This document shows positions 43,506 to 52,114 of a DNA stretch of 64,000 bases, one piece after another; within the stretch, counting starts at the first letter, position 1; every line of letters starts with the position of its first letter. A program made the position numbers and the translations under genes. Location: positions 682,001 through 746,000 of the forward strand of contig JARFXR010000001.1 in assembly GCA_029194535.1 (NCBI GenBank), in the 5' to 3' direction. Below the pieces are notes generated by a model. That model ran no database searches. It was not told the origin of the DNA and saw nothing but the letters and a program-made list of their open reading frames with translations. The stretch is from Nitrospira sp. (GTDB lineage: Bacteria > Nitrospirota > Nitrospiria > Nitrospirales > Nitrospiraceae).

Positions 43506-43541
43506 CGCGTGTGGCCACAGACAAGGGAGGATCGGGACACA

Positions 43542-43772
43542 ATGGATTCAGCAGCTGCAGCATTGTTGGGTATGGGACTCGCCGCCGCCGGGTTCGCCGG
43601 GGCGGGCGTGGGCATTGGGTACATTTTCGGCAAGATGATCGAAGCCGTCGCGCGCCAACCCGAAGCAGAAGGCCGCGTCGGAAAGTACATGTGGATCGGA
43701 TTCGCGTTGGTCGAGGCCATCGCCCTGTACGGCCTCGTCATCGCCTTCATCATAATGGGTCTGCGCAAATAA
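43542..43772 (+). CDS. atpE: F0F1 ATP synthase subunit c
   Basis: The 76-residue two-helix hairpin has GVGIGYIFGKMIEAVARQPEA as helix 1 and loop (written in part) and helix 2 with the ion-carrying Glu in GFALVEAIALYG. The residue after that Glu is Ala, and helix 1 has no Gln at the sodium-site position, so proton coupling is expected. ATG 43542 follows GGAGG. A hairpin-forming repeat lies between this gene and atpF. Confidence 0.92.
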   Translation: MDSAAAALLGMGLAAAGFAGAGVGIGYIFGKMIEAVARQPEAEGRVGKYMWIGFALVEAIALYGLVIAFIIMGLRK

Positions 43773-43830
43773 CAGTGCTGAGGAACGAGTGCTCAGTGCT
43801 GAGAAGCCTACTCAGCACTCAGGACTCAGC
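43773..43830. repeat. Hairpin-forming TGCTGAG repeat between atpE and atpF
   Basis: AGTGCTGAG (43795-43803) pairs perfectly with CTCAGCACT (43811-43819) around a 7-nt loop, and pairing continues with mismatches to about 43787 and 43827. A further direct copy, GTGCTGAG, stands at about 43775. No T-run follows. It lies inside an operon. Confidence 0.6.
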
Positions 43831-43851
43831 GCATAGCACGTGGGTTAGAAC

Positions 43852-44358
43852 ATGCCGCAGTTTGAGTCTCATTTCTTCTCGTCGCTGATTTTCTGGGAGG
43901 TCGTCTCTTTCGCGATCCTCTTCTTCATTTTGTACAAGTTCGCCTTTCCCGGCATCCTTGCGGTGTTGGAGGAACGAGAGAAGAAGATCCGTGACAGCCT
44001 GGACCAGGCGGAACGGCATCGCGCGGAGGCCGAGCGGAAGCTCAAGGACTATGAGGCTAAGCTCGGCGCGGCCTCCAAAGAAGCCGAAGGTATTCTCGCT
44101 ATGGCAAAGGAGCGGGCGCAGCGGTTGCTCGATGAAAACGAGCAGCGGCTGATGCAGGAGGCCGAGCGGATCAAGGGCGATGCGACTCGCGAAATCGAAC
44201 ACGAACGCCGAAAGGCGATTCAGGAGATCCGAACGCAAACGACCGATATCGCGTTAATGGTGGCTGAAAAGGTTGTCCAGCGAAGCCTCAATGACACCGA
44301 CCATCGGCGTCTGGCGGATGAAGCCTTGGACGCCCTTGCCAAGGCTGCTGCGAAATAG
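43852..44358 (+). CDS. atpF: F0F1 ATP synthase subunit b
   Basis: The 168-residue protein has an N-terminal membrane helix (FWEVVSFAILFFILYKFAFPGIL) and then a long charged right-handed coiled coil from about residue 40 onward, as in subunit b. It forms the peripheral stalk. It is the last F0 gene here; the next gene is convergent larE, so atpH and the F1 genes must lie elsewhere in the genome. Confidence 0.9.
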   Translation: MPQFESHFFSSLIFWEVVSFAILFFILYKFAFPGILAVLEEREKKIRDSLDQAERHRAEAERKLKDYEAKLGAASKEAEGILAMAKERAQRLLDENEQRLMQEAERIKGDATREIEHERRKAIQEIRTQTTDIALMVAEKVVQRSLNDTDHRRLADEALDALAKAAAK

Positions 44359-44370
44359 CTCGATCGGAGG

Positions 44371-45180
44371 TCAGCCGAGGCTCACTCCCCCCGATCGATA
44401 TCCTTCCACATCCAGACAGATAAACCGAAAGCCGGTCTCTCGCAAGCGGGCGCCGATACGCGTGCGAAGCTCCAGATCAAGGAATCTCGCGAATTCTTCC
44501 GCTCCCACTTCAAGACGGGCGATCTCGCCATGATCCCGGACGCGAACCTTCCGAAACCCCTCCGCTGAAAGAATGGCTTCGGCCCGCTCGACGCGGGCGA
44601 GTTTCTCGACCGTAATGTGAGTGCCGCGAGGAATTCTCGAGGAAAGGCAGGCCGCCGCCGGTTTATCCCAGGTCGAGAGCCCTAGACGTTGAGCGAGGGC
44701 TCGGACGTCGGCTTTGGAAAGTTCCGCCTCGACAAGCGGGCTGCGAACCTGCCATTGGCGGGCGGCTGTAAGCCCGGGTCGATCGTCTCCCAGGTCGTCG
44801 AGATTTGTTCCATCCGCGACCCAACGCGAGGCGCGCAGCTCCTTCAGGCCGTCCATCAGCCGGTACAAGTCGGTCTTGCAATGAAAGCAGCGGGCCGAGT
44901 CGTTCTGCACGAAAGCCGGAATGGTCAATTGGTCGGTGCGGACAATTTCGTGACGCGCTCCGATCTCTCGGGCCACCCGAGTGGCGGTTTCAAGTTCGAG
45001 AAGGGGAAAAGTCGGAGAGACAGCCGTGACGCCGAGCGCCCGACTCCCCAGTTCGTCGTTTCCGACTTTCAACACAAGCGTGCTGTCGATTCCTCCCGAG
45101 AATGCCACGAGAACGGACTGCATGTCCGACAGGACGCTGCGGAGGCGGGCAAGCTTGCTGGTAAGAGTATCCGGTGTCAT
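44371..45180 (-). CDS. larE: LarE-like ATP-dependent sacrificial sulfur transferase
   Basis: The 269-residue protein has the PP-loop SGGIDSTLV and the LarE blocks RCFHCKTDLY, DGTNLDDLGDDRPG and KPAAACLSSRIPRGT; C178 in AAACLSS matches the sacrificial cysteine of LarE. LarE builds the nickel-pincer cofactor of lactate racemase with LarB and LarC, which are not in this window. It is downstream of the M16 genes on the same strand by 45 nt. Confidence 0.82.
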   Translation of the reverse strand: MTPDTLTSKLARLRSVLSDMQSVLVAFSGGIDSTLVLKVGNDELGSRALGVTAVSPTFPLLELETATRVAREIGARHEIVRTDQLTIPAFVQNDSARCFHCKTDLYRLMDGLKELRASRWVADGTNLDDLGDDRPGLTAARQWQVRSPLVEAELSKADVRALAQRLGLSTWDKPAAACLSSRIPRGTHITVEKLARVERAEAILSAEGFRKVRVRDHGEIARLEVGAEEFARFLDLELRTRIGARLRETGFRFICLDVEGYRSGGVSLG

Positions 45181-45225
45181 GGTCGTTCACGTTGGGGATC
45201 GCCGGGCAACCGTGGCCGGGTCGAA

Positions 45226-46590
45226 TCAATGTTTCACTTTGGACTTGGCGAGATTGCCGACGACCACCAGGGCATATCGTTGCGGATCCAAGTACTGTTT
45301 GGCGACCCGCTGGACGTCCTCCTTGGTCACGCGCTCGATCCACCTGGGATACTGCGAGAAATACTCGAAGCCCAAACCGTAGAATTCCACCTGCGCCAGC
45401 ACCTGCGCCAGCTTGGCGGTGGAATCCAGGCGAAGAGGGAAGCTGCCGGCGAGAAACGATTTAGCCTCGGCCAGCTCTTGATCGGAGACAGGAGCGTCAC
45501 GAATGCCCCTCATTTCCGCAAGGACTCCTGTGATGGCCTGGTTGGTGGTTTCACTTCGCGTCTGGAGGCTGATCCAGAAGGAGCCCGGCATGAGCCGCGC
45601 ATCGAAATGGCTCATGATTCCGTAGGCCAATCCCTGCTTGTCCCGGATCGAATCCATCAGGCGGGAGGAGAAGCCCCCGGCTCCGAGGATGTAGTTCATG
45701 ACGCTGACGGCATAGAAGTCCGGATTCGTACGGTTGATCCCGCTGTGTCCCAACACGATGCTCGACTGTGTGAGATCCTTCTCAATCAGCTGCACGGTTT
45801 TTTTATCAAGGACACCGGGCTTTCGGATGTTCCGAGCAGGCCCCGGCGACTTTTTCCAACCTCCGAAATAGGTTTGCACCAGTCCCGTGACCTGGTCGAC
45901 GGTGACATCTCCAACGACGGTGAGGATGACTTGTCCCGGAACATACTCTTTGGCATAGAAGGCGGCGACATCCGCAACGGTGATCTTGCCGAGAGTCTCC
46001 TCCGTTCCGTTCAGCGGCCAACGGTACGGATGTCCGTGGAAGACCAATTGGTTGAACGCTTTCATCGCGACATGGCCGGGGTCGTCGTTGTCGCTGGCCA
46101 TCTCCCCGAGAATCTGGGTGCGAATGCGTTCGAACTCCTGCTTATGGAACGCCGGATGTTGGAGCATGTCGGCGAGCAAGGTGAACCCTAGATCCACGTC
46201 CTTCTTCAGGATCCTTGCTGAGGCCGTCGTGAAATCCTCGGAGGCCCTCACCTCCAACGATCCGCCGACGAAGTCGATCTGTTCGGCGATCTGTTTCGAG
46301 GTACGGCTGGTCGTGCCCTCGTCGAGCAGACTTGCCACGAGATTGGCCAGCCCCGCTTTGTCCGGCGGATCCTGCGCCGATCCGGTCTTGATCAGCGAAT
46401 GGATTTCAACGATCGGCAGAAAATGTTGTTCGAGGACCAGCACGGTCATGCCGTTCGGTGCGACAAATCTCATCGGAACGATGTCGGCCGCCGATAGGGA
46501 GGAAGGAGCGAAGACGACCAGGCAACCCCAAAGTCCGAGCCCGATCCAATGCTTCATCCCCATCGGTAGTGCTCCGCCCGCTGTGCTCAA
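45226..46590 (-). CDS. M16-family peptidase subunit lacking the zinc motif
   Basis: The 454-residue protein has a signal peptide (WIGLGLWGCLVVFAPSSLSA) and two M16 halves. The usual HxxEH metal motif is replaced by LANLVASLL (GLANLVASLLDEGT instead of GLxHxxEHxxFKGT), so it cannot bind zinc. The R/Y motif GGFSSRLMDSIRDKQGLAYG is kept. It is the non-catalytic partner of the next upstream gene, as in other bacterial M16 pairs, and overlaps it by four bases. Confidence 0.85.
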   Translation of the reverse strand: MSTAGGALPMGMKHWIGLGLWGCLVVFAPSSLSAADIVPMRFVAPNGMTVLVLEQHFLPIVEIHSLIKTGSAQDPPDKAGLANLVASLLDEGTTSRTSKQIAEQIDFVGGSLEVRASEDFTTASARILKKDVDLGFTLLADMLQHPAFHKQEFERIRTQILGEMASDNDDPGHVAMKAFNQLVFHGHPYRWPLNGTEETLGKITVADVAAFYAKEYVPGQVILTVVGDVTVDQVTGLVQTYFGGWKKSPGPARNIRKPGVLDKKTVQLIEKDLTQSSIVLGHSGINRTNPDFYAVSVMNYILGAGGFSSRLMDSIRDKQGLAYGIMSHFDARLMPGSFWISLQTRSETTNQAITGVLAEMRGIRDAPVSDQELAEAKSFLAGSFPLRLDSTAKLAQVLAQVEFYGLGFEYFSQYPRWIERVTKEDVQRVAKQYLDPQRYALVVVGNLAKSKVKH

Positions 46591-47963
46591 GATTTTCCCG
46601 GCTGCGCGGCAGCTGGGGCCGGTTCAGGTTGTTTCGGAGGCACGGGAATCAGTGTGCCGACGGTTCGGGCATCGTCTATCAAATACTGCCGAGCGACTCG
46701 CTGCACATCCTTGGCCGTGACGGCGGCGATGCGCTCCAGGAATTGATCGACTCGTTTCCACCCTGCGCCTATCGATTCGGACTGGCCCAACAGCATCGCG
46801 TGACGGAAGTTCGAATCCTGTTCGAATACGTGCATCGCTTCAACCTGGTTCTTGGCCCGTTGTAGTTCCTGGTCGGTGGGAGGCTCGTTCTGGAGTCGGC
46901 GAATTTCCCTGTTCAGCGCGTCCTCAGCCTGTTCCACTTTCTGCCCGGGACTGACCAGCGAATAAAAATAGAAGAGACCAGGATCCGTCTGCATCAAACT
47001 GTATTCCGCTCCGACGGCAATCGCGAGTTTTTGGTCGTATACGAGGCTTTGGTAGAGTCGCGAACTCTTCCCGCGGGAGAGAATCGATTCCAGGATGTCC
47101 AACGCGTACGAATCCTCACTGGCGAAATTCGGAACGCGGAACCCCATCATGACGAAAGGCACCTGCGCCTCGCGCTTGAGCAGAAACCGGCGCTCGCCGC
47201 GCTGCTCTCCTTCCATGGTCAGAACCGGCTTGGGCTCGGGCCCACGGGGAATAGGCTCAAACAATTGCTTGATCGTGGGGAGGAGGCTTTCGGCTTTCAC
47301 GTCGCCGACCACCAGCAACGTGGCGTTGTTGGGCGAGTAATAGGTGTCATAATGTCGCTGTAGATCTTCGAGGGTCATGGCATCCAGATCACCGAACCAG
47401 CCGATCACCGGCCAGTGGTAGGGATGACTCATATAAGCTTGGGCGAAGAGGGCTTCAACCAGCGCGCCCTGCGGGTCGTCTTCGGTACGGAGCCGGCGCT
47501 CTTCTTTTACGACCTCGCGTTCGGTTTTCAATTCGTTCTGATCCAGAACAAGGCCCTGCATCCGGTCCGCTTCCAGCTCTAGCGCAAGGCCCACACGGTC
47601 GGCTGCGAGATTTTCGAAGTAGGCGGTAAAGTCTTGGCTGGTGAAGGCGTTGTCCATTCCGCCATTCTTTCGGATCAGACGGGAAAACGATCCGTTGGGG
47701 TACTTGTTGGTGCCCTTGAACATCATGTGTTCGAGCATGTGAGACAATCCCGCCCGTCCCATGACCTCGTTGCGTGAGCCGACCTTGTACCAGACCTGCA
47801 CGGTCGCGACCGGAGCTTTGGGAACTTCGACGATCAGGACTTTCATCCCGTTCGAGAGGAGAAATTCAAGGGGATCGCTGGCCTGAGCAGGCGGCACCGC
47901 CACGAAGGCAACCACCACGAGCAGCAACCATGTTGTGAGATGCTGGGAAAGTTGGACGATCAT
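46587..47963 (-). CDS. M16-family zinc metallopeptidase, catalytic subunit
   Basis: The 458-residue protein has a signal peptide (TTWLLLVVVAFVAVPPAQA) and the inverted zinc motif in GLSHMLEHMMFKGT (H-x-x-E-H), with the third ligand in LALELEADRM. The C-terminal half is the inactive M16 repeat. It should work in the periplasm with the zinc-less partner encoded next. It follows rlmN by 30 nt on the same strand. Confidence 0.88.
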   Translation of the reverse strand: MIVQLSQHLTTWLLLVVVAFVAVPPAQASDPLEFLLSNGMKVLIVEVPKAPVATVQVWYKVGSRNEVMGRAGLSHMLEHMMFKGTNKYPNGSFSRLIRKNGGMDNAFTSQDFTAYFENLAADRVGLALELEADRMQGLVLDQNELKTEREVVKEERRLRTEDDPQGALVEALFAQAYMSHPYHWPVIGWFGDLDAMTLEDLQRHYDTYYSPNNATLLVVGDVKAESLLPTIKQLFEPIPRGPEPKPVLTMEGEQRGERRFLLKREAQVPFVMMGFRVPNFASEDSYALDILESILSRGKSSRLYQSLVYDQKLAIAVGAEYSLMQTDPGLFYFYSLVSPGQKVEQAEDALNREIRRLQNEPPTDQELQRAKNQVEAMHVFEQDSNFRHAMLLGQSESIGAGWKRVDQFLERIAAVTAKDVQRVARQYLIDDARTVGTLIPVPPKQPEPAPAAAQPGKS

Positions 47964-47993
47964 GATTTGGCGAGCGGAACGAACCTCTGCATG

Positions 47994-49085
47994 CTAACAA
48001 CGCGATTCAATTTGTGTCAAGGCGGGCTCCCTGTCAGGGGGCCAGACATTGCCGAGTTGGCCGCATGCGCCGAGCACGTCGCGGCCTCGACTCTTGCGGA
48101 TGAAGACGTCGACTCCTCCCTGCTTCAGGACGGACTGAAATTCCAGCACCGCGCCGTCGACCGGTCGGCGGAATGCGCTCCCAGGAAATTCGTTGAACGG
48201 GATCAGGTTGATCTTGTGGCGCAGGCCGCGGAGCAGCTTCGTGAGTCGCCGGGCATCCTCAATCTGGTCATTGACCCCGGCCAGCAGCACATACTCAAAC
48301 GTCAGTACGCGGCCAGGACGTAATGGATAGCGGCGACAGGCCGCCAGGAGTGACCGAAGGGACGCGATACCATTTGCTGCGGGCATCAACCGGTTGCGTT
48401 GCCCCTCCGTGCTGGCATTCAAGGATATGGCCAGGTTGACGCCGAGGGGCGCCATGTCTTTGAGGCGCGAGGCGAGTCCGGCGGTCGAAACCGTAATCCG
48501 TCTTGGCGAAAATCCCAATCCCCATGTTCGATTGGTCAGTCGCGCAAGGGCATCGGCCAGACTGTCGAAGTTCGCCAGGGGTTCTCCCATGCCCATGAAG
48601 ACGAGATTCGTGATTCGTTCGCTCGCTCCAAGCTGATCCTGCGCCGTCAGAACTTGGTCGAGTATCTCGTCGACCTTCAGGTTTCGTTGCAGGCCCATCG
48701 TTCCCGTCAGGCAGAAACCGCAATCCAGCGTGCATCCCACCTGGGTCGAGACGCAGAGGGTCAGTCGAGCTTCATCGGGTATCAACACCGTCTCGACCTG
48801 GAGTCCGTCCTCCAGCGTCAGCACCAGTTTTCTGGTGTCATCGACGGAGCGAAATGACGTACAGGCAGCGGCCCGTCGGATGGTCGTTGCCGATTTCAGG
48901 ATGGACCGATCCGCCCGGCTGAGATCGGTCATCTGGTCCACCGACGTCGCCCGCCGCTGGTACAGCCAACGCAGGATTTGTCCGGCACGGTATTCAGGCC
49001 AGGTCAATTTCCCGACCAGTCGTGTCATGCCCTGCTCGTCCAAGGACAGGAGATTCGTCGGGATGAGGTTCGATTCGCGAGTCAT
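47994..49085 (-). CDS. rlmN: 23S rRNA/tRNA adenine-C2 methyltransferase RlmN
   Basis: The 363-residue radical SAM enzyme has the cluster motif CTLDCGFCLTG and the RlmN blocks NLVFMGMGEPLANFD, LAISLNAS and the C-terminal cysteine in DVLGACGQL that acts as methyl carrier. It methylates A2503 of 23S rRNA and A37 of some tRNAs. It heads the rlmN-M16-M16-larE run on the minus strand and diverges from the Slt gene. Confidence 0.92.
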   Translation of the reverse strand: MTRESNLIPTNLLSLDEQGMTRLVGKLTWPEYRAGQILRWLYQRRATSVDQMTDLSRADRSILKSATTIRRAAACTSFRSVDDTRKLVLTLEDGLQVETVLIPDEARLTLCVSTQVGCTLDCGFCLTGTMGLQRNLKVDEILDQVLTAQDQLGASERITNLVFMGMGEPLANFDSLADALARLTNRTWGLGFSPRRITVSTAGLASRLKDMAPLGVNLAISLNASTEGQRNRLMPAANGIASLRSLLAACRRYPLRPGRVLTFEYVLLAGVNDQIEDARRLTKLLRGLRHKINLIPFNEFPGSAFRRPVDGAVLEFQSVLKQGGVDVFIRKSRGRDVLGACGQLGNVWPPDREPALTQIESRC

Positions 49086-49214
49086 GGCTCAGGCTAACAT
49101 AGGGGGAAAAACCGGAACAAGGCTAAGGCTGTCCGCTCCCAAGGCCCCATTGCTGGTAAGACGGTGAGGACGCTGATATATAGTACAAGCACCGTGAGAT
49201 GCGGGGATTGCAAC

Positions 49215-51506
49215 GTGTACGATTGTATTCGACCGGATGTGCGCCTCTGTCTCATTCTGCCTGCGATCTGCACCATCCTTGTAGGGTTAGCCCTCGCCCC
49301 ACAGATTCGTGCGGACGGTGGCTCCCTTGCCGATTCAGGACAGAACGAGGCCTGCGACACCCCGGAAGCCTGTTTTCTATCCGGTGCCCTGCCTAAGGAG
49401 CGTCTTGGGAAAAACTTCACGAGAGAACAGGTATTGTCGCTCAAGCTCGAACGGTTGCGTCGATTGATGGAGCGATTTCCGTCGACGATATGGGCCAAGC
49501 GCGCCGGGCTGCTGTCCGGAGTGCTGCTCGTCGAACGGAATCCGGCCGTGTCGATCCAGTTTTTGCGCGGGGGACAGCGAGACTTCGCCGTGCTCGACGA
49601 TTACATTCGGCTTTGGCTGGGGGAGGCCTCGTTGAATCTGGGCGATAGCACGGCTGCGGCCACCATGTTCGAAAGCATTCCCCTTGCGGCTCCCGACTCG
49701 AACATCCTGTCGAAGGCGGCCTATCGATCCGGAGAAGCCTGGTATCAGGCATCCGATTGTCAGAGAGCCGCTGAATGGTTTGCCAAGGCCGTCGCCCTTA
49801 GCGACAAGGAACCGAATGCTCCGCTTGCGTTTCTTCGCCGCGCAGCCTGTCAAATGCGGGATGGTAATGTGACGGAAGGTCGAGAAACTCTCAGGCAGTT
49901 ATGGGTGCGCTATCCGGCAAGTCCAGAAGCCAAGGAAGCTGGCGGGCTGCTGGCGACCAATCCCGGCGGGGAACTGTGGGTGCCGCAGTCCGCGGATCGG
50001 TTTGCCCGGGCGCAGGCGTTCCTTGCCCAGGCCTTTCATGTCGAGGCCATCGAAGAACTCAAGAAGTTTCTTGCACTGGATCCTCAATCGTCTCGGCGAA
50101 CCGAAGCGAAGCTCAAGATCGGCATCGCGCAGGTGCGACTCAAACAATATGATCAGGCCCGAGAAAGTTTCCGCGCTTTGCTGAAAGAGGGTGGGCCGGA
50201 AACCCAGGAGGCGACCGTCTGGCTGGCCCGTGTATACCTACGCCAAGGTTTGGGAGACAAACTGCAGGAATTGGCCAGGGCGGTTCAGGGGAGTTCCCTG
50301 TCCTCGGAACAGAAGGGTCAGGTCGGATTGTTGGTCGGAATCTGGCTGGAGGACCAAAAGCAGTTCGAAGAAGCAATCGCCCGATATCGCGCGGTTGCAA
50401 AAGCCGGAGAGCCGGCGACACAACGGGCCGAAGCCCGCTGGCGAATCGGATGGGTTCATTACAGGACTGGTCAGTATCGTGAAGCCTCAGAGACCCTACA
50501 GTCCATCGTGGAGCGGCATGACGGGGAGTTCGAACCACAGGCCCTCTATTGGATGGCGCGTGCGGCGGAACAGGGCGGCCCGTCCCAAGCGGCTGAGCTG
50601 TACCGGCAGCTGTGCCAGCGGTATGTCTACACGTACTATTGCCAGCTGGCTCGACAGCGTGTAGCCGTTCCTACTACAGATCCGATCGTGCCGGCGGAGG
50701 TCGGAGACAATACCCCGCCGGCGAACAGCGAAGAGTCTCCCTCGTCGCCGCCGAACCGGGGCGAGATCGGGCAGCAGAACGCCTATCGACGTGCCCTTGA
50801 GCTCAAGACATTGGGACTCGACGCGGATGCTGCCCGAGAAGTCGCTGCATTGACGGACCGGTACGGCAAGGACCCGGATGCGCTCGTTCTGCTGTCTACC
50901 ATGTTGAACGAGGTCGGCGCCTACCACCATGCTCTACGGTTGGCTCGCGGCCGCTTTCGGGACAAGCTGGAGCGGACAGGCGGCGTACTCTCCCCCGCAC
51001 TCTGGAGCGTGGCCTATCCCACCGGATTGCTCCCAATGATAAAACTCCAAGGTGCAAAAGGGGTCGATCCCTTTCTAATCGCGGCCATCATTCGCGAGGA
51101 AAGTCAATACGATTTGAAAGCTGTATCGCGGGTCGGTGCGATCGGTCTCATGCAGGTGATGCCGGCCACCGCCAACACCGTGGCCCAACGGATCGGTCTT
51201 CCTCCGGTCGGACGTGAAGACCTGTTCGATCAAGAAACGAACATTCGAATCGGCGTTCGGTACGTCGAACAGCTGCTTGATCAATTTTCCGGCAATCTGG
51301 TCTATACAATTGCCGCCTACAATGCCGGACCGGTGGTCGTCAATTCCTGGCGCGATCAACATGGAACTCACAGTCAAGACGAATTTGTCGAAATGATTCC
51401 TTACCAGGAGACCAGGCAGTATGTGAAGCGCGTGCTGCGGAGTTATCGGGAATACATTCGCCTGGCCAGCATCACTGAGGCTCCGGACCTGGAGCGGGTT
51501 TCTTGA
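49215..51506 (+). CDS. slt: Soluble lytic transglycosylase with TPR region (Slt-like)
   Basis: The protein is about 763 residues: a signal peptide (LCLILPAICTILVGLALA), a long alpha-superhelical/TPR region to about residue 590, then the SLT domain with IAAIIREESQYDLKAVSRVG (catalytic Glu), AIGLMQVMPATA and TIAAYNAGPVVVN. It degrades peptidoglycan. The start is uncertain: GTG 49215 has GCGGGGA eight bases upstream and a TATAGT (49179-49184) that could be its -10, whereas GTG 49164 would lie before that box. Confidence 0.82.
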   Translation: MYDCIRPDVRLCLILPAICTILVGLALAPQIRADGGSLADSGQNEACDTPEACFLSGALPKERLGKNFTREQVLSLKLERLRRLMERFPSTIWAKRAGLLSGVLLVERNPAVSIQFLRGGQRDFAVLDDYIRLWLGEASLNLGDSTAAATMFESIPLAAPDSNILSKAAYRSGEAWYQASDCQRAAEWFAKAVALSDKEPNAPLAFLRRAACQMRDGNVTEGRETLRQLWVRYPASPEAKEAGGLLATNPGGELWVPQSADRFARAQAFLAQAFHVEAIEELKKFLALDPQSSRRTEAKLKIGIAQVRLKQYDQARESFRALLKEGGPETQEATVWLARVYLRQGLGDKLQELARAVQGSSLSSEQKGQVGLLVGIWLEDQKQFEEAIARYRAVAKAGEPATQRAEARWRIGWVHYRTGQYREASETLQSIVERHDGEFEPQALYWMARAAEQGGPSQAAELYRQLCQRYVYTYYCQLARQRVAVPTTDPIVPAEVGDNTPPANSEESPSSPPNRGEIGQQNAYRRALELKTLGLDADAAREVAALTDRYGKDPDALVLLSTMLNEVGAYHHALRLARGRFRDKLERTGGVLSPALWSVAYPTGLLPMIKLQGAKGVDPFLIAAIIREESQYDLKAVSRVGAIGLMQVMPATANTVAQRIGLPPVGREDLFDQETNIRIGVRYVEQLLDQFSGNLVYTIAAYNAGPVVVNSWRDQHGTHSQDEFVEMIPYQETRQYVKRVLRSYREYIRLASITEAPDLERVS

Positions 51507-51531
51507 CAAGATCTAGACAAGTTTCTATAGT
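51503..51531 (+). promoter_or_regulatory. Strong sigma-70-like promoter of the zapB-like/zapA genes
   Basis: TTGACA (51503-51508), 17 nt, TATAGT (51526-51531): eleven of twelve consensus positions. The -35 overlaps the stop codon of the slt gene. The start would be near 51538, about 33 nt before ATG 51571. Confidence 0.75.
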
Positions 51532-51570
51532 GCCCCGCAACCTATTGTGGTTTCAGGGGGTACTAAACCG

Positions 51571-51825
51571 ATGGCACTGGATCGACTCGATGCGCTTGAG
51601 ACTCGCGTCAAGGATCTCGTCAGACTCGTTCATGAATTAAAGAGAAAGAACACATCTCTCGAAGATGAACTCAAATCTCTGCGTGAACGACTGGCCGAAC
51701 AAAGCGATTCAAATAAGCGGTGGGAACGCGAACGCTTGGACATCAAAGCACGAGTGGAGAAGGTATTAGGGGAAATCGAGTTGCTGGAATGCATGGAAGA
51801 CCGCAAGGAGGTGGCCCTTGACTAA
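51571..51825 (+). CDS. ZapB-like coiled-coil cell-division protein
   Basis: The 84-residue protein is almost entirely coiled coil with heptads of Leu/Val (LDALETRVKDLVRLVHELKR and following). Size, coiled coil and position directly before zapA match ZapB-type proteins that help order FtsZ. The sequence is too simple for a firm family call. Its stop overlaps the zapA start. Confidence 0.6.
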   Translation: MALDRLDALETRVKDLVRLVHELKRKNTSLEDELKSLRERLAEQSDSNKRWERERLDIKARVEKVLGEIELLECMEDRKEVALD

Positions 51826-52114
51826 GACCACGTATGTCGAGATCTATGGCCAGCGGTATGCGATACGAGGAGAGGCCGATGAAGACTACATTCGTCGTTT
51901 GGCAAGCTTCGTCGACGGACAAATGCGTCATTTGGCCGAGGGGTTAAATACGACCACCCCCTCGAAATTGGCCGTGTTGACCGCGGTGAATCTCGCCCAC
52001 CAACTGTTCGAGGCGGAGAAGAAGCGGACGGAAGGAGAGGCGGTCGTGGAGCGGCGCATGATGTCGCTGATGGAGTCGATTGAAGAGCAGGTTCCTTCAT
52101 CGCTGTTCCGATGA
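51818..52114 (+). CDS. zapA: Cell-division protein ZapA
   Basis: The 98-residue protein has the ZapA head (TKTTYVEIYGQRYAIRGEAD, then DEDYIRRLASFVDGQM) and a helical tail with KLAVLTAVNLAHQLF. It cross-links FtsZ filaments. The start is TTG 51818, chosen because AAGGAGG stands six bases upstream; it overlaps the zapB-like gene. A 575-nt gap follows before rny. Confidence 0.88.
   Translation: MTKTTYVEIYGQRYAIRGEADEDYIRRLASFVDGQMRHLAEGLNTTTPSKLAVLTAVNLAHQLFEAEKKRTEGEAVVERRMMSLMESIEEQVPSSLFR

Noticed and set aside
44689-46191. A 500-codon open frame on the plus strand
   Set aside because: It runs opposite larE and an M16 gene, both with diagnostic motifs. No ribosome-binding site or domain supports it.
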